Shown here: in pieces, positions 16,047-25,499 of the stretch
Layout: the number at the start of each line of letters is the position of its first letter
Numbering within the stretch: the first letter of the stretch is position 1
Made by a program: the position numbers and the translations under genes
The notes under the pieces: generated by a model
Database searches by the model: none
Told to the model about the DNA's origin: nothing
What the model saw: the letters and a program-made list of their open reading frames with translations, nothing else
DNA from: Chara braunii
Lineage: Eukaryota > Streptophyta > Charophyceae > Charales > Characeae
Direction: 5' to 3'
Assembly (NCBI GenBank): GCA_003427395.1
Contig: BFEA01000025.1
Location: 453,301 to 479,709, forward strand
Length of the DNA: 26,409 bases

Positions 16047-17670
16047 ATGAAGTCAAGCCGGGGCGGGGGCAAAGCCGACAATCTGAAGGTGGAACCTGGA
16101 CGCAGGTGTGGCGTGGAGCCGAAGAGATCGGCTTGCCTTGCATCTTGCGTTTGTAGCGTGCGAGAACGTCTGGAGCTGTTGCTTGAAGTTCCGCACGGGT
16201 CAACCAATGGTCGGCTCGGTGTGCGCAGTGTGCAAAATGGACCAAGTACTCGGTTGGCCTGTTGCCGTAGCATCGCTGGGAGATGATGTCGCCAACCTCC
16301 TGAAAACCGTCCATAGAGGGTGGGTCTTGCGATCGTCGCCCGGGAAAATTGACATGTTCTGCTGACGTGTAAAGAGCCAACTTGGAGCAATGAAAGACCA
16401 GGTAGACGGGCAAGTGGGCGGGCACCTGAATAGTGAAGGAAGGTCCCTCTGGTGCATCCCCAGCGGGTGCCACGATCGGCCAGGGCCCCATCCATTTCGG
16501 GAGGGGCTTGCGAGAGATGCCTTGTTCAAGGCTGAATTCCACGGCGGAAACGCAAACGAGATCGCTGGCGAGAAATGGGCAAGGAAGACGTTGGTGATTG
16601 GCCTGTTGGCTCATGCGTTGCTGCGTCTTGGCCCATCTGGTCGCGTGCCGGTCGTCGCTCTCGGTCGTTCGTGGAATGATTGTGTCCAACGACGAAGTGA
16701 CTGGCGAGCCGTGCTCGAATTTGAAGGGCCACATCTCGATAGTCGGGTGGATGGACGAGTTGTAGGCCAACTCGATATCCGGCAGCCGCTCCACCCAATC
16801 CTTTTGGTCGGGGCGGATGAGAGTGCGAAGGAGAACCTGTGCAGTCTGATGCGCCCTCTCCGTTTGGCCATCAGTCTGGCGGTGGCGAGCTGAACTGGGC
16901 TTGAGAGATGAGCCCCATCGCTTGATGAGCGCCAACCAAAAATCGGATATGAACCGAGTGTCGTGGTTGCAGAGGATTTCCTTGGGGTAACCCTTGGTTC
17001 GAATCCAACCGGCGTAAAGAACCTCGGTCAACTCCGGTGCCTTGGCATGATAGCGGCAAGGCAAATACATGGCGAACTTGGTGAGTCGGTTGACCACCAT
17101 GAGAATCCCATCCACGCCGGTCTTGTGCTTGGGGAACGGGCCGGTAATGTCCATTGCAATCGCTTGCCTTTGTCGCAATGGGACCGGTAATGGTTGCAAC
17201 TCGCCGTATGAACGATGGTTGCGGGATTTGCAGCATCGGCAAACCTCGCATGACTTGCAATGGCGTGTGACTTTGCCGAGAAGGCCGGGCCACCAAAATC
17301 GCTCGCGACGTCGGCCAATCGTGTGATTGACTCCAAAGTGTCCGGTGGCGGGAGCATCGTGGAACTCGCCAAGAAGCCATGTACGCAAGTGAGGGTCACT
17401 CGGTACGCAAAGAAGGTCCTTCCCCCGTGTGTGGGCAAGCAAGTACCCCTCTTGGATCCAGAAGTGAGAAGGCGCCGGATTAGGAGAGGAGCAATTCGCG
17501 TACTTGTCGCGAAACTCGAGGTCGGCTTGGTAGCCGGGGATGAAGCTGTCTCGCAGGTCGTTGTCGACCTTGAAGGTTGAATAGACCGCGGTACAATGAT
17601 CCGGACATCGTGGAAAAGCATCCGCAAAACGATTGGACTTCCCCGGAATGTGATCGGGAAAGAAGTCGAA
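16045..17670 (-). pseudogene. Element 2 integrase
   Basis: The frame is open from after the TAG at 17671 to the TAA at 16045. Counting from the Met at 17442 (465 codons), it has the HHCC zinc region (EFHDAPATGHFG, about 26-37, then CKSCEVC, 62-68) and the DDE triad: Asp98 in AIAMDITGPF, Asp161 in CNHDTRFISDFW and Glu195 in RQTDGQTERAHQ. It also has the GPY/F-like KWMGPWPIV (316-324) and a C-terminal chromodomain-like segment (EYLVHFA...DHWLTRAEL, about 398-419). The usual S-D-R-D around the second Asp reads N-H-D here. This is the best preserved gene part of element 2 and might still fold, but it cannot be made as part of a full Pol. Upstream it continues in frame from RNase H. Confidence 0.9.
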
Positions 17671-17910
17671 CTAGTCGATGAAAGCCATCCATCGAGCGAT
17701 GGTGCTGTTGACGGTGTCTTGGGTCTTGTAAAAGACCAACGGATTGTTGTCTGTTACCCATCGGAATTGGCTTTGACCAAGGAGGAAGTGCCGCCACAGC
17801 TTGAGCGCGTGGATGAAGGCGAGGAGCTCCTCCTTGCGTGCATCGGCAATGGAGTGCACCGCGGGCACTTTCTTGCTGAAATACTCGACCGGGTGCTAGT
17901 CCACACCATC
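17671..17910 (-). pseudogene. Element 2 RNase H
   Basis: The frame shows RNase H features: VEYFSKK, AVHSIADARKEELLAFIHAL (with the catalytic Glu), LWRHFLLG and FRWVTDNNPLVF (catalytic Asp). The final Asp lies beyond the stop in RFADAF (about 17610). A TAG at 17896-17898 stands where this family has Trp (D-W-H-P), and TAG 17671-17673 interrupts FID-FDFFPDHIPGK. The first catalytic motif (TTDAS) is missing between RT and this frame, apparently by a small deletion plus a shift near 17930. So the domain is dead. Confidence 0.8.
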
Positions 17911-18830
17911 GTGTTGCTCGAGGACGGCACCAATGCCAGCAAAAGCAGGCCGTATATACGCAAGACCTCCGCAGATAGTAGCGCGGCTTTGAGAGCCAAA
18001 AATGATTCCCGCGCCTCCTCTCCGAAGTCAAACGACCGATCCTTGCATTGAAGCTTGGTCAAGTGGGCCGCGATCTTCGAGTAGCCCTTGATAAAACGCT
18101 GGTAGTAGCCGGCGAGACCAAGGAACGAATGGACATCCGTGACGTTTCGTGGCTCCGGCCACTCTTGGATGGCTTGAATCTTGTCCGATAGCGGACTGAT
18201 GCCCTCCGGTGTGACAAAATGGCCCAAGTATTCCAGTTCTTGTCGGACAAATTCGCACTTGTCGCGGTTGGCCTTGTACTTGGCGCGGCGGAGCGTCTCC
18301 AACACTCGTCGAAGGTGCTCAAGATGATCCTCCAATGACCGGCTATAGACGAGAATATCGTCTAAGTAGACCAGCACGAACCAGTCCAACATTGCACGAA
18401 ACTCGTTGGTCATTGCCGCTTGAAAGGTCGTCGAGGCGTTGGTGAGGCCAAAAGGCATGACCAGCCACTCAAAATGCCCATACCGCGTCTTGAACACGGA
18501 TTTGTAATGATCGTTCGGTCGGATGGAGATTTGATGATATCCCGACTTCAAATCCAACTTGGAAAAATTCTTGCGCCACCCAATCGCTCAAGAAGATCGT
18601 CGATGCGAGGAAGAGGCCGCACATTCTTGATGGTTTGTGCGTTGGGCTTGCGGTAGTCGATGCACAATCGTAGATTTCTGTTCTTCTTTCGTACGAAGAG
18701 AACTGGCGCTCCGTATGGAGAGCTACTAGGGCGGATCCAGGCCTTGTCCAACAAATCATCGAGTTGTGCGCGGAGGACCGTACACTCCTCCTCGCTCATG
18801 TGATAAATGCAACCTTTCCCCAAGAATGAT
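17911..18830 (-). pseudogene. Element 2 reverse transcriptase
   Basis: The RT blocks are split over two frames. The N-terminal part (about 18830-18560) has [50 protein letters not shown] and [18 protein letters not shown] one-base change in a T run near 18560 then moves the frame to [28 protein letters not shown] and the catalytic VYLDDILVYS (YLDD at residues 64-67 of that part), then YLGHFVTPEGISPL and FLGLAGYYQRFI. After that the frame drifts into RNase H. All catalytic Asp are kept; the damage is from frameshifts only. Confidence 0.9.
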
Positions 18831-20045
18831 CTCGTGAGAGATCGGCCGATCCGGCACCACACCGGTAGGTGACTCGAAGATGTTGGCGAACTCGTCAAGC
18901 AACCACACCACACGGGGGTCCGAAGACAAGTCCGTGGGTGAAGAGTCGGCCACCGCGACGGTCCGTAGGAAACATAGGCCGATTTCATCGGGCTGCTCGT
19001 AAGCACAAGTAGCCCGGAATGACTTGGCCGTCACCACTTGGCACCGAATCGAAGGGTGCGGAAGAGGAATAGTACACGGCACTTGAACGTCGAAAGCATG
19101 GCGAACGGTAAGAGTCCGCCGGTGGAAGTTGATCGTGTGATCCGTACTTGCAAGCCAAGGGATTCCCAAAATAATGTCGAAGTCTGTGTCCAAAATATCA
19201 AATGTCACCGGTTCGCATGCATGAGGTGCGAAATACACCGGTACGGCCTTGATGTAGCGGTCGATAAGTTGTTGCGTCCTTCCGTCCGCCAACTTGATCG
19301 CCGTCGGGTTTGCCTCCCTTCGAACTTGTGCACCAAGGCCAACCCTTTGCATAAAGGCTTGGCTCATAAAATTGCGAGACGCGCCGCTATCCAGCAAAGC
19401 GCTGCAGGATGCTTGCCCAACTTGGATGCGTACATAGAGGAGCGATGCGTTGTTGTCATCGTACCGTTGATTGCGAAACTCACGGGCCACCTTGGTAACA
19501 TACGCAAGGATGTCCCCCACCGCGACATCGTCATCCGTTGGCGAAGTTGGTGGTGCATAGAAGGATAAGTACGTGTGAAGATGAGCGCATAGTGCTGCAC
19601 ACTGTGGTCCCGGCAAGCGGCTCGTGGTCGGGAGAGGAAGCCATGCGAAATCCTCAGACGGGAGCGGGTCCAATACCTCTATGTTGAACTCGCGCGCCGA
19701 ATCCCGTGAAGAACCACTTGAAGACGATAAGTTGCCATTGCCGGACGGAGAAGATGCCGCACACACGTCTTGTCCTTGAGCATGAGTACCCAGCGTAGGA
19801 ACGACCCAGGGTCTTAACCATGGGGCTGGAGCTGTTGCGCCGGGCCCGGGGCTAGATGCGGTGTTTGTCTTCGTCTTGTCGCGTCCTCGGCCTTTGCCGG
19901 GGCGGCCAGCTTCCCGGGCGGCTGCGAGTCTGTCCCCTTCATTGGCAGACACGGCCTCGCTAGTTTGGTCGCTTGGCGTTGCTACCACGACCACGACCAC
20001 TTTCGGTCGATGCTGATCTCTGCTCAGACCTGGCGCAGACGAACG
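18826..20045 (-). pseudogene. Element 2 gag C-terminus and protease
   Basis: A frame of 414 codons (from 20000) begins with a basic stretch (GRPGKGRGRDKTK, about 32-44) that probably binds RNA in place of a zinc knuckle, none of which is visible. An acidic/Ser-rich linker follows, then a retropepsin-like aspartic protease: ALLDSGASRNFMS (DSG at 204-206) and the C-terminal DIILGIPWLAS (about 275-285). The motif is intact. The frame continues into the PR-RT linker ([10 protein letters not shown]) and is lost near 18825. The protease would cut Gag-Pol during particle maturation. The TAG at 20046 separates it from the gag core in the same frame. Confidence 0.88.
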
Positions 20046-21148
20046 CTAGAGATTCTTGGTCTCCTTGTTCATGACAATAATCTGCGCGGCCTTGTCAAAA
20101 AGTGTTGCCGGTATCGTCAGGGTGTCCTCGACGTGAGTCAAGGCATTGCCCAACGTCGGACACAACCTCGAGATGAAGTAGTGTTTGATGGCTTTGAAGC
20201 ACATTTGGATGTGTGGGACGGATGTCAAGCGTTGGTACTCGGCAATCCAGTCAACACTCGGCAACGTGCCTTGTTCGAAAACCATCAGCTTGTCCATTGC
20301 CCCTTCAGATCATCCCAGTTGATCTTGGTATGCAAGTCGGCAGCTACCACTCCGTACTTGGACAAGAAATTGTCCAACCATGCTTGGCATGCGCCCCCTG
20401 ACCGGGAGTACAAGTACCCGTGGTGCTTGCGTTCTTTGACGTAGTGTAGCTGCAGTGTGAGCTCGACCTTGCGGAACTATGAAATCGTATTTGTCTTCGT
20501 CGAGTCGTAGAAGATCTCCTGCCCGTCAAACTTTGGAGTTGTCTCGCGCGGTTCCGAGCTCAAGTGGTTGGCGGCAGTACAGATCCGCTGCTCCAACTGT
20601 TGCGTTGCGGTTTGCTGTAAGTGCACTCCGTCCTTGAGGGAGCCGACGTCAATCTCCAATGCCTCGAGGCGATCGGAGGTGTTGGAAGAGTTGGCATCGG
20701 GGGCGGCGACAGGTCGCTGCTCCAGCTGCCGGAGGCGGCCATAGACTTGAGTCAGCGCGTCGTCGAGGCTGTGGATGTCCTCCTGCTGTGTAATGCATGT
20801 TGCTAGGAGGTCCGTGAGATGGGAGAGGAGTAGAGTGATCTTGTTTTCACTGTCTTCCATCTTGCCACTCTCGGCCTCGGTCCGCCAATCCGCTGCCACT
20901 GTGAGCAAAGCTTGCTCTCCGCTGAATATTTTCTCGCGACGTTGGACTCGTTCTTCATCGGCAGCCTTTGCTGCTGCCTCGTCGTGCTAGCGCTGCTGTT
21001 CAATTGCCAACAGACGTGCCTTCTCGGAGTCCTCTGCCGTCTTCTTTGCTGCGGCTGCTACAGCATCCGACCGTTTCTCAGCTTCGGTAATCAGAAGCAG
21101 CATCCGGGCCTGATAGGTCTCGTCCGTTTCCCCGGACTTCTGGTCCAT
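20046..21148 (-). pseudogene. Element 2 gag gene
   Basis: The ATG at 21148 opens MDQKSGETDETYQARMLL, an Ala/Glu/Lys-rich helical start. The same frame runs on through a TAG (20987-20989) into a coiled-coil segment (LTDLLATCITQQEDIHSL, LRQLEQRP, RLEALEIDVGSLKDG). A second TAG (20477-20479) stands at the start of the retrotransposon-gag core (FRKVELTLQLHYVKERK, YLYSRSGGACQAWLDN). The core then shifts frame near 20300 and continues at MDKLMVFEQGTLPSVDWIAE to KAAQIIVMNKETKNL, closed by a TAG at 20046. Gag would form the particle shell. Three stops and one shift make it non-functional. Confidence 0.8.
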
Positions 21149-22067
21149 GACAACTGTTTGCGAGCGGAAAAGCATAGACCAGGCCGGGGGCCTGCTGACG
21201 TGGTACTGCTGTCGGCTGACGTGTCCTGCTGACGTGGTCTGCTGACGTGGCCTGCTGACGTGGGCTGCTGACATGGGCTGCTGTTGTGGTATGCTGACTT
21301 TGGCCTGCTAATGTGGTCTGCTGACGTGGCCTGCTGTAGCAACTTACCAATGTCGCCGCAGGGGGTACCCGGAGACAGATAGAGAAGGTAAGATGGGAGG
21401 GGGCAACAACATAGGTGGGGAGGGGTGATTAATCGCCCAGATAAGGAGCCACTAATAAAAAAAAAGAAAAGTTTTGAACTTTGCAAAAAGATTCGAGAAA
21501 AAGAAAAAAAATACTCGTTTGCAAATTCGGGAGGTCTCCCAAATCCCTTGAAGTGCGAAAGTATCAATGAGAAAAACTTTTCGAACTTCAGACTGCCAAT
21601 GATCATCAGGTAGTGAAAATCATAGAACTGCGAGAAAAAAATATTCGGATTTTCTTAGATGAGAGTATTCGCAGTTTGGAAAATGGTACTGCAAGAGGTA
21701 TTTCCCCTACCGTTTTCTGAAACGATTTTCGGAAAAAAAATATTCCGAGTTTCCAAATAACGGGAAATTGCAAAAGGAGATCGAAATTTTCAAGAAAAAG
21801 ATCTTCCGGATTTCCAACAATGAAATTTCGGATTTTCAGAAGGAAAAAGAAAACGGAAATTTCAGATGTTGCGCTATTGCGATTTTCCACAACAGAAATA
21901 GCGAGAAAACGAAATCCAAGAAAAGAAAAAAAAATCGATTTTTGGCAGTGAGGTAAAAATCGTGATTTTGGGGGCTACCTAGTGTGCACTAGTCAATCAA
22001 TCAAGACTAATCAGCTACCTAGTCCCCGCACACGTGTCAGATCAGGTTGTCCTGATTCATGTGCGGT
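21149..22067 (-). other. Leader of element 2 (non-coding)
   Basis: This stretch lies between the primer site and gag. Near gag it has a 13-bp tandem repeat (21195-21333). The middle (about 21440-21960) is very A-rich, with recurring TTTCGGATTTTC/GAAATTTTC-like words. I see no gene; the frames of 60-170 codons here are compositional. Confidence 0.6.
21195..21333. repeat. 13-bp tandem repeat with TGACGTGG core
   Basis: Units start at 21216, 21229, 21242, 21255, 21268, 21281, 21294, 21308 and 21321 (one step is 14 bases), with an outlying unit at 21195. The consensus is CTGACGTGGNCTG. The period is not a multiple of three, so it was not kept for coding. TGACGTGG is a plant bZIP recognition core (as-1/ABRE-like). 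Position is just outside gag in the leader of element 2. Confidence 0.9.
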
Positions 22068-22079
22068 GTTCCGATACCA
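22068..22079 (-). other. Primer-binding site of element 2
   Basis: On the minus strand TGGTATCGGAAC begins two bases after the LTR end and matches the initiator tRNA-Met complement (TGGTATCAGAGC) at 10 of 12 positions. This places the 5' LTR of element 2 to the right, starting at 22082. Confidence 0.75.
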
Positions 22080-22081
22080 AC

Positions 22082-23500
22082 TGTTACATGCTCAGTTGGG
22101 CGATGTACATATAAACCGAGGATCCGCAATGTGATAAAAAAGACGGAATGGACAGTGCAGTGCAAGTGGAATCTCAACAAGCAATGTGCATTCCGATACA
22201 TACAAAATGGTCCTTTATAGCTCAGGGAAGACTTTAGATACAAGTCCTGACCTGACCGAGACTGACCCCTTTCACGTAGTACAAGATACCGAAGCAGAAT
22301 GCTAGAATACTAATGACTAGCCCGATCAATGTTTCAATGCAGACCAAACATACATCATGCTCATCACAAGGTGTGAAGGGGCCTGGCGCTCTGCATAGGA
22401 AAGAGGCGCCAGGTCTAGACATACACAGACGAAGAGGAGGGGATCAGACAAAGAAGAGGAAGGGGGAGATAGGAAAGTCGTCAACACCGAGTCTCGTGCA
22501 AGGAACATGAATATGGACGAAGCACAAAAATCCAGAATGCAAAATCACACTGAAGTCCACGTAGTCAAAGCCAAAGCAGATAGCACAATGGAACCAAGTA
22601 ACCATCCAATTGAGAATGATACAGAAGAATTGTGAGTCAATGTCTATGCCCAACAGGGTAACACCAACAGCATAACCCAAATGTAGCTCTCTCTTGTGAA
22701 TGGCGCCAGGCGCCCTATCTACTCTACAACCTATCCTACAACTACAGCAATGAAAGCAACCAGACAACTTGACTACCAACGAGTGATGATGTCAACACCA
22801 ATGCCGACCTCCACCTCCACCAGGTACGTGTCCTCTTCACCCACACACTCTCTTCTACCCACACAACGCCCTTCACCTCCGAAGAACCACCTTCGCCCTT
22901 CACCCCTCTGCACCCTCTGCAGCCCGGCTATGGCCGCCAAGCGCCCTGTATGCAGGCAGCGCCCTACCGCCTAGCGCTAGCCTGCGTCCCTCAGCCTTAG
23001 CGCAGCGCAGCATGCATGCAACGCAGCAGCGTGTCGGCCTTGCTCGCAATGGCCAAGATGCTGCCCACTCGCCCTGCTTGCCTATATGCCAGTGCAGCGT
23101 GTGGGCGGCCTCCCTTCAGCCTGTGACCGGGGCCCAGAGGCTGAACCCAGCCAGATACAGTTGGGCCCCGGGGCAATGCAGTTGTGCCTCCTCCATCAAG
23201 GCCTGCGGCCAGATTCAGATAGTGGGCCGATTTCCCTTTGGCATTTTCGGCCTCTATACCCAGCATGCATTGTCGGCCTCACGTTCGAGTGCCCAGGGCC
23301 TAACTAACTCAGAGGCCCTGGGCTTTCAGCATTTGCTGAAATCCGAGACTCGGTGCACTCCAACCAACTGGCGTGCTGCAACTGTATGGACCCCACTTCG
23401 TGAAGTGTTGGCACAGAGGGCTCTTGTTGATTTGGTGGCCCGGCTTCACTTAGGGTGGGCACGAGGCTTGCTGGGGCCTTAGCCCAGAACATGCACATCA
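22082..23500 (-). repeat. Long LTR between elements 2 and 3 (shared or chimeric)
   Basis: The left edge is TGTTACATGC beside the primer site of element 2. The right edge (CATCA, about 23500) lies just before a polypurine tract of element 3. Length is about 1.42 kb, close to 14614-16034. Positions 22082-22496 match the element 2 LTR closely, but the U3 side (22500-23500) does not. A TATA-like CATATAG is on the minus strand at 23088-23082. So the R-U5 part is element-2-like, while the U3 part goes with element 3. A minor alternative is that an element 2 LTR ends near 23022 (GCATGCAACG), followed by other DNA. Confidence 0.6.
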
Positions 23501-23507
23501 TGGCAAG

Positions 23508-23517
23508 TCCCCCACTT
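23508..23517 (-). other. Probable polypurine tract of element 3
   Basis: AAGTGGGGGA on the minus strand lies 13 bases after the integrase stop codon (23531) and a few bases before the LTR edge near 23500. It would prime plus-strand DNA synthesis. The few non-purine bases between tract and LTR make the exact LTR edge uncertain. Confidence 0.6.
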
Positions 23518-23530
23518 GAGGGCTCGTTCC

Positions 23531-25080
23531 TCACATTCCATCCCCCTTAGCTTCGAAAGTCCGCTGAGATGCTTGCTTCGTAGGTGCCTTCCCTTTCAGC
23601 TTCCTTTCATATTCTGCCACCTGAGGAGCTGTCTCAATCAGTTCCTCCTTGGTGAACCACCGATCTTCTTTGGGATCCGTGTGATGCCTGAATCTGACGC
23701 GATATTCTCTCTTGGGTTTATGAGGTCTTCCTCGACCCAACGGCTTTGCAATAGGCATGTCCCTGTGATCCACAATGTAGTCGATGTCGACTTGTCCATC
23801 CATGGTTGGGGGCAACATTGATCTCCTGGAAGGGAATTGATCAGTCTCAGCGAAAGGTGCAAGCTTTGAGGCATGAAAGACTAGGTGAGTGTGTAGTCTA
23901 GGGACACGAATGACATATGTGGGACCATCCAACTCATCCCCCACTACATCCAAGACTTCCCAGGGACCAAAGTACTGAGGCATTAGTTTACGAGATATTC
24001 TGAACTCCTGTCCTAACTCACTAGCCTTGACCCAGACACGTTCCCCTACCTGAAATGTGGGCTGTCTGCTATGTTGATTCTCAAAAGCAATCATGGCTTG
24101 CTGAGCTTTCTTCATGTGTTCAACAGCCTCTTGCAGCAACTTCTCATATTGCATACCGTATTCAAGTGTGCCTGGAGTTGCAGCGGGTCGGTTTTCAGGT
24201 AGGAGGAAGTCTAATGCTGATCTAGGCTTCCATCCTAAGTGCAGCTGGTTAGGACTAACACCGGTGCTGCTTTGTATAGCATTGTTGTACAGGCTGGCGA
24301 TAAGAGGTAACTGCTCATCCCAGTCATCCTGCCTGGGCTTGATGTAATGCCTCAGCAAGTGCTGTAAAACCCTATTCATTTGTCCGGCCTGTCCGTTGGC
24401 TTCGGGATGATTCCCTGAAGTCATCTGAAGTTGACTGCCCATCTGTTCCGCAGTCTTCTTCCACAACTCACTTGTGAATCGGACGTCTCGGTCACCAATG
24501 ATGGTCTTTGGTAAACCAAAGTCCCTTACCCAGTTGTCCTTGAACAACTTGATGACGTATTCTCTCCTGGTTGTCTCTGGCATTGATACTAGTCTAACGA
24601 ACTTGGTGAATCGGTCGATGATGACGGAAATGTGCCTCTTACCACTCTTGCTGGTCACTAGGGTGTCCATGAAATCCATGGAAACACTCAATCCTGGACC
24701 ATCAGGAATAGGTAAAGGCTTCAACAACCCAAGCGGTGCTTGAGTTCGCGGCTTGTCTCGCTGACAGACCTGACAGGTCTCAACATACTTCTTTGCGTCA
24801 TCTAGCATTCTGGGCCACCAAAATCATTGTACTAAGTTAGCACTCGTCTTCTTGTAGCCAAAGTGCCCAGTTGCGTCATGACATTCGCCTAAAAATAAAC
24901 TATGCAACTATTCACTAGATGGAACTACCAATCTCTTTATTCCGGCCTTATCAAGATAGATTAGCCCGTCCACCATCACAAACTCACTTTCTGTGGCCTT
25001 GTCTTTTGCCTAAAGTTTGCGGATGATGTCCATCGTGACAGGGTCTTCCTGATAGGCTCCCGCCAATGATTGAGTTACTT
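23531..25080 (-). pseudogene. Element 3 integrase
   Basis: The frame is open from 24823 to the TGA at 23531. Upstream the same frame holds a TAG at 25010, a TAG at 24908 and a TGA at 24824; they interrupt the linker and the zinc region (GECHDATGHFGYKKT, then CQVCQ). Counting from 24808, Asp45 (SVSMDFMD) and Asp106 (IGDRDVRFTS) of the DDE triad are present, but the third position reads ANGQAGQMNR: Gly142 stands where the family has Glu. The GPY/F-like YFGPWEVLDVVG (279-290), FHASKLAPF and a chromodomain-like C-terminus (IDYIVDHRD, REYRVRFRHH, DRWFTKEELIE, about 342-392) follow. Without the catalytic Glu, strand transfer is not expected. Confidence 0.9.
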
Positions 25081-25499
25081 CATTAAGTCAGAAACTAGCG
25101 CACCTAGGTAGTTTGCTCTACGGGACAGTGTGTTTGCAACCTTGTTGTAGTCTCCCATTCAGGTACTCAAGCTTGAAGTCATATTGGTCTATGACCTCAA
25201 TCCATCGCTTGAGTGCATCAGAAAGAGCCGGTTGAGTCTTAATCCATTTGAGGGTCTGATGATCAGTTCTCAGATAGAAGAACCTTCCCAAAAGGAAGTG
25301 TCTCCAATGGACAAGTGCTTTGTAGAGAGCATAGAGTTCCCTTTCGTAGGTGGACTTAGCCAACTTCTTCGATGGCATCTTCATGTACTCAATCGGTCTC
25401 AACTTTTTCCATCTTGCTGAGCCAGCACTGCGCCAATGCCGTATTGGCTTGCGTCAGTGGTCACTATGAATGGCTTCTGTGGATCGGGAACCATGAAGT
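25081..25499 (-). pseudogene. Element 3 RNase H
   Basis: The domain is spread over three frames. TTDASQYGIG is readable at about 25455, between a 17-bp duplication (25486-25512) and a one-base loss in an A run near 25405. The next part (25402-25160) has STYERELYALYKALVHWRHF (catalytic Glu) and YLRTDHQTLKWI (catalytic Asp). A shift near 25155 leads to VANTLSRRANYLG, where the usual ADALSR has lost its Asp (N in its place). A further shift near 25085 leads into the integrase frame. RNase H activity is not expected. Confidence 0.85.

Larger units (their letters stand above)
14614..22081 (-). mobile_element. Element 2: Ty3/gypsy LTR retrotransposon (3' LTR and interior)
   Basis: Reading on the minus strand from the LTR at 22082-23500: primer site, about 0.9-kb leader, gag, protease, RT, RNase H, integrase, polypurine tract, 3' LTR. 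Domain order shows Ty3/gypsy, and the integrase ends in a weak chromodomain-like segment. It differs clearly from element 1 in RT and LTRs and from element 3 in RT (roughly half the residues alike by eye). Stops at 20987, 20477, 20046, 17896 and 17671 and shifts near 20300, 18825, 18560 and 17900 disable it. The LTRs are long (about 1.4 kb) and share only their R-U5 part. Confidence 0.88.

Noticed and set aside
17596-18051. Plus-strand frames of 100-175 codons opposite the pol genes (also 8486-8902, 16390-16893, 19038-19568)
   Set aside because: They are antisense shadows of conserved pol sequence and have no motifs.
21091-21606. Gln/Arg/Pro repeat peptide (SRPRQQ-type) upstream of element 2 gag
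   Set aside because: It comes from the 13-bp tandem repeat, whose period changes frame from unit to unit, so it is not a kept protein repeat.
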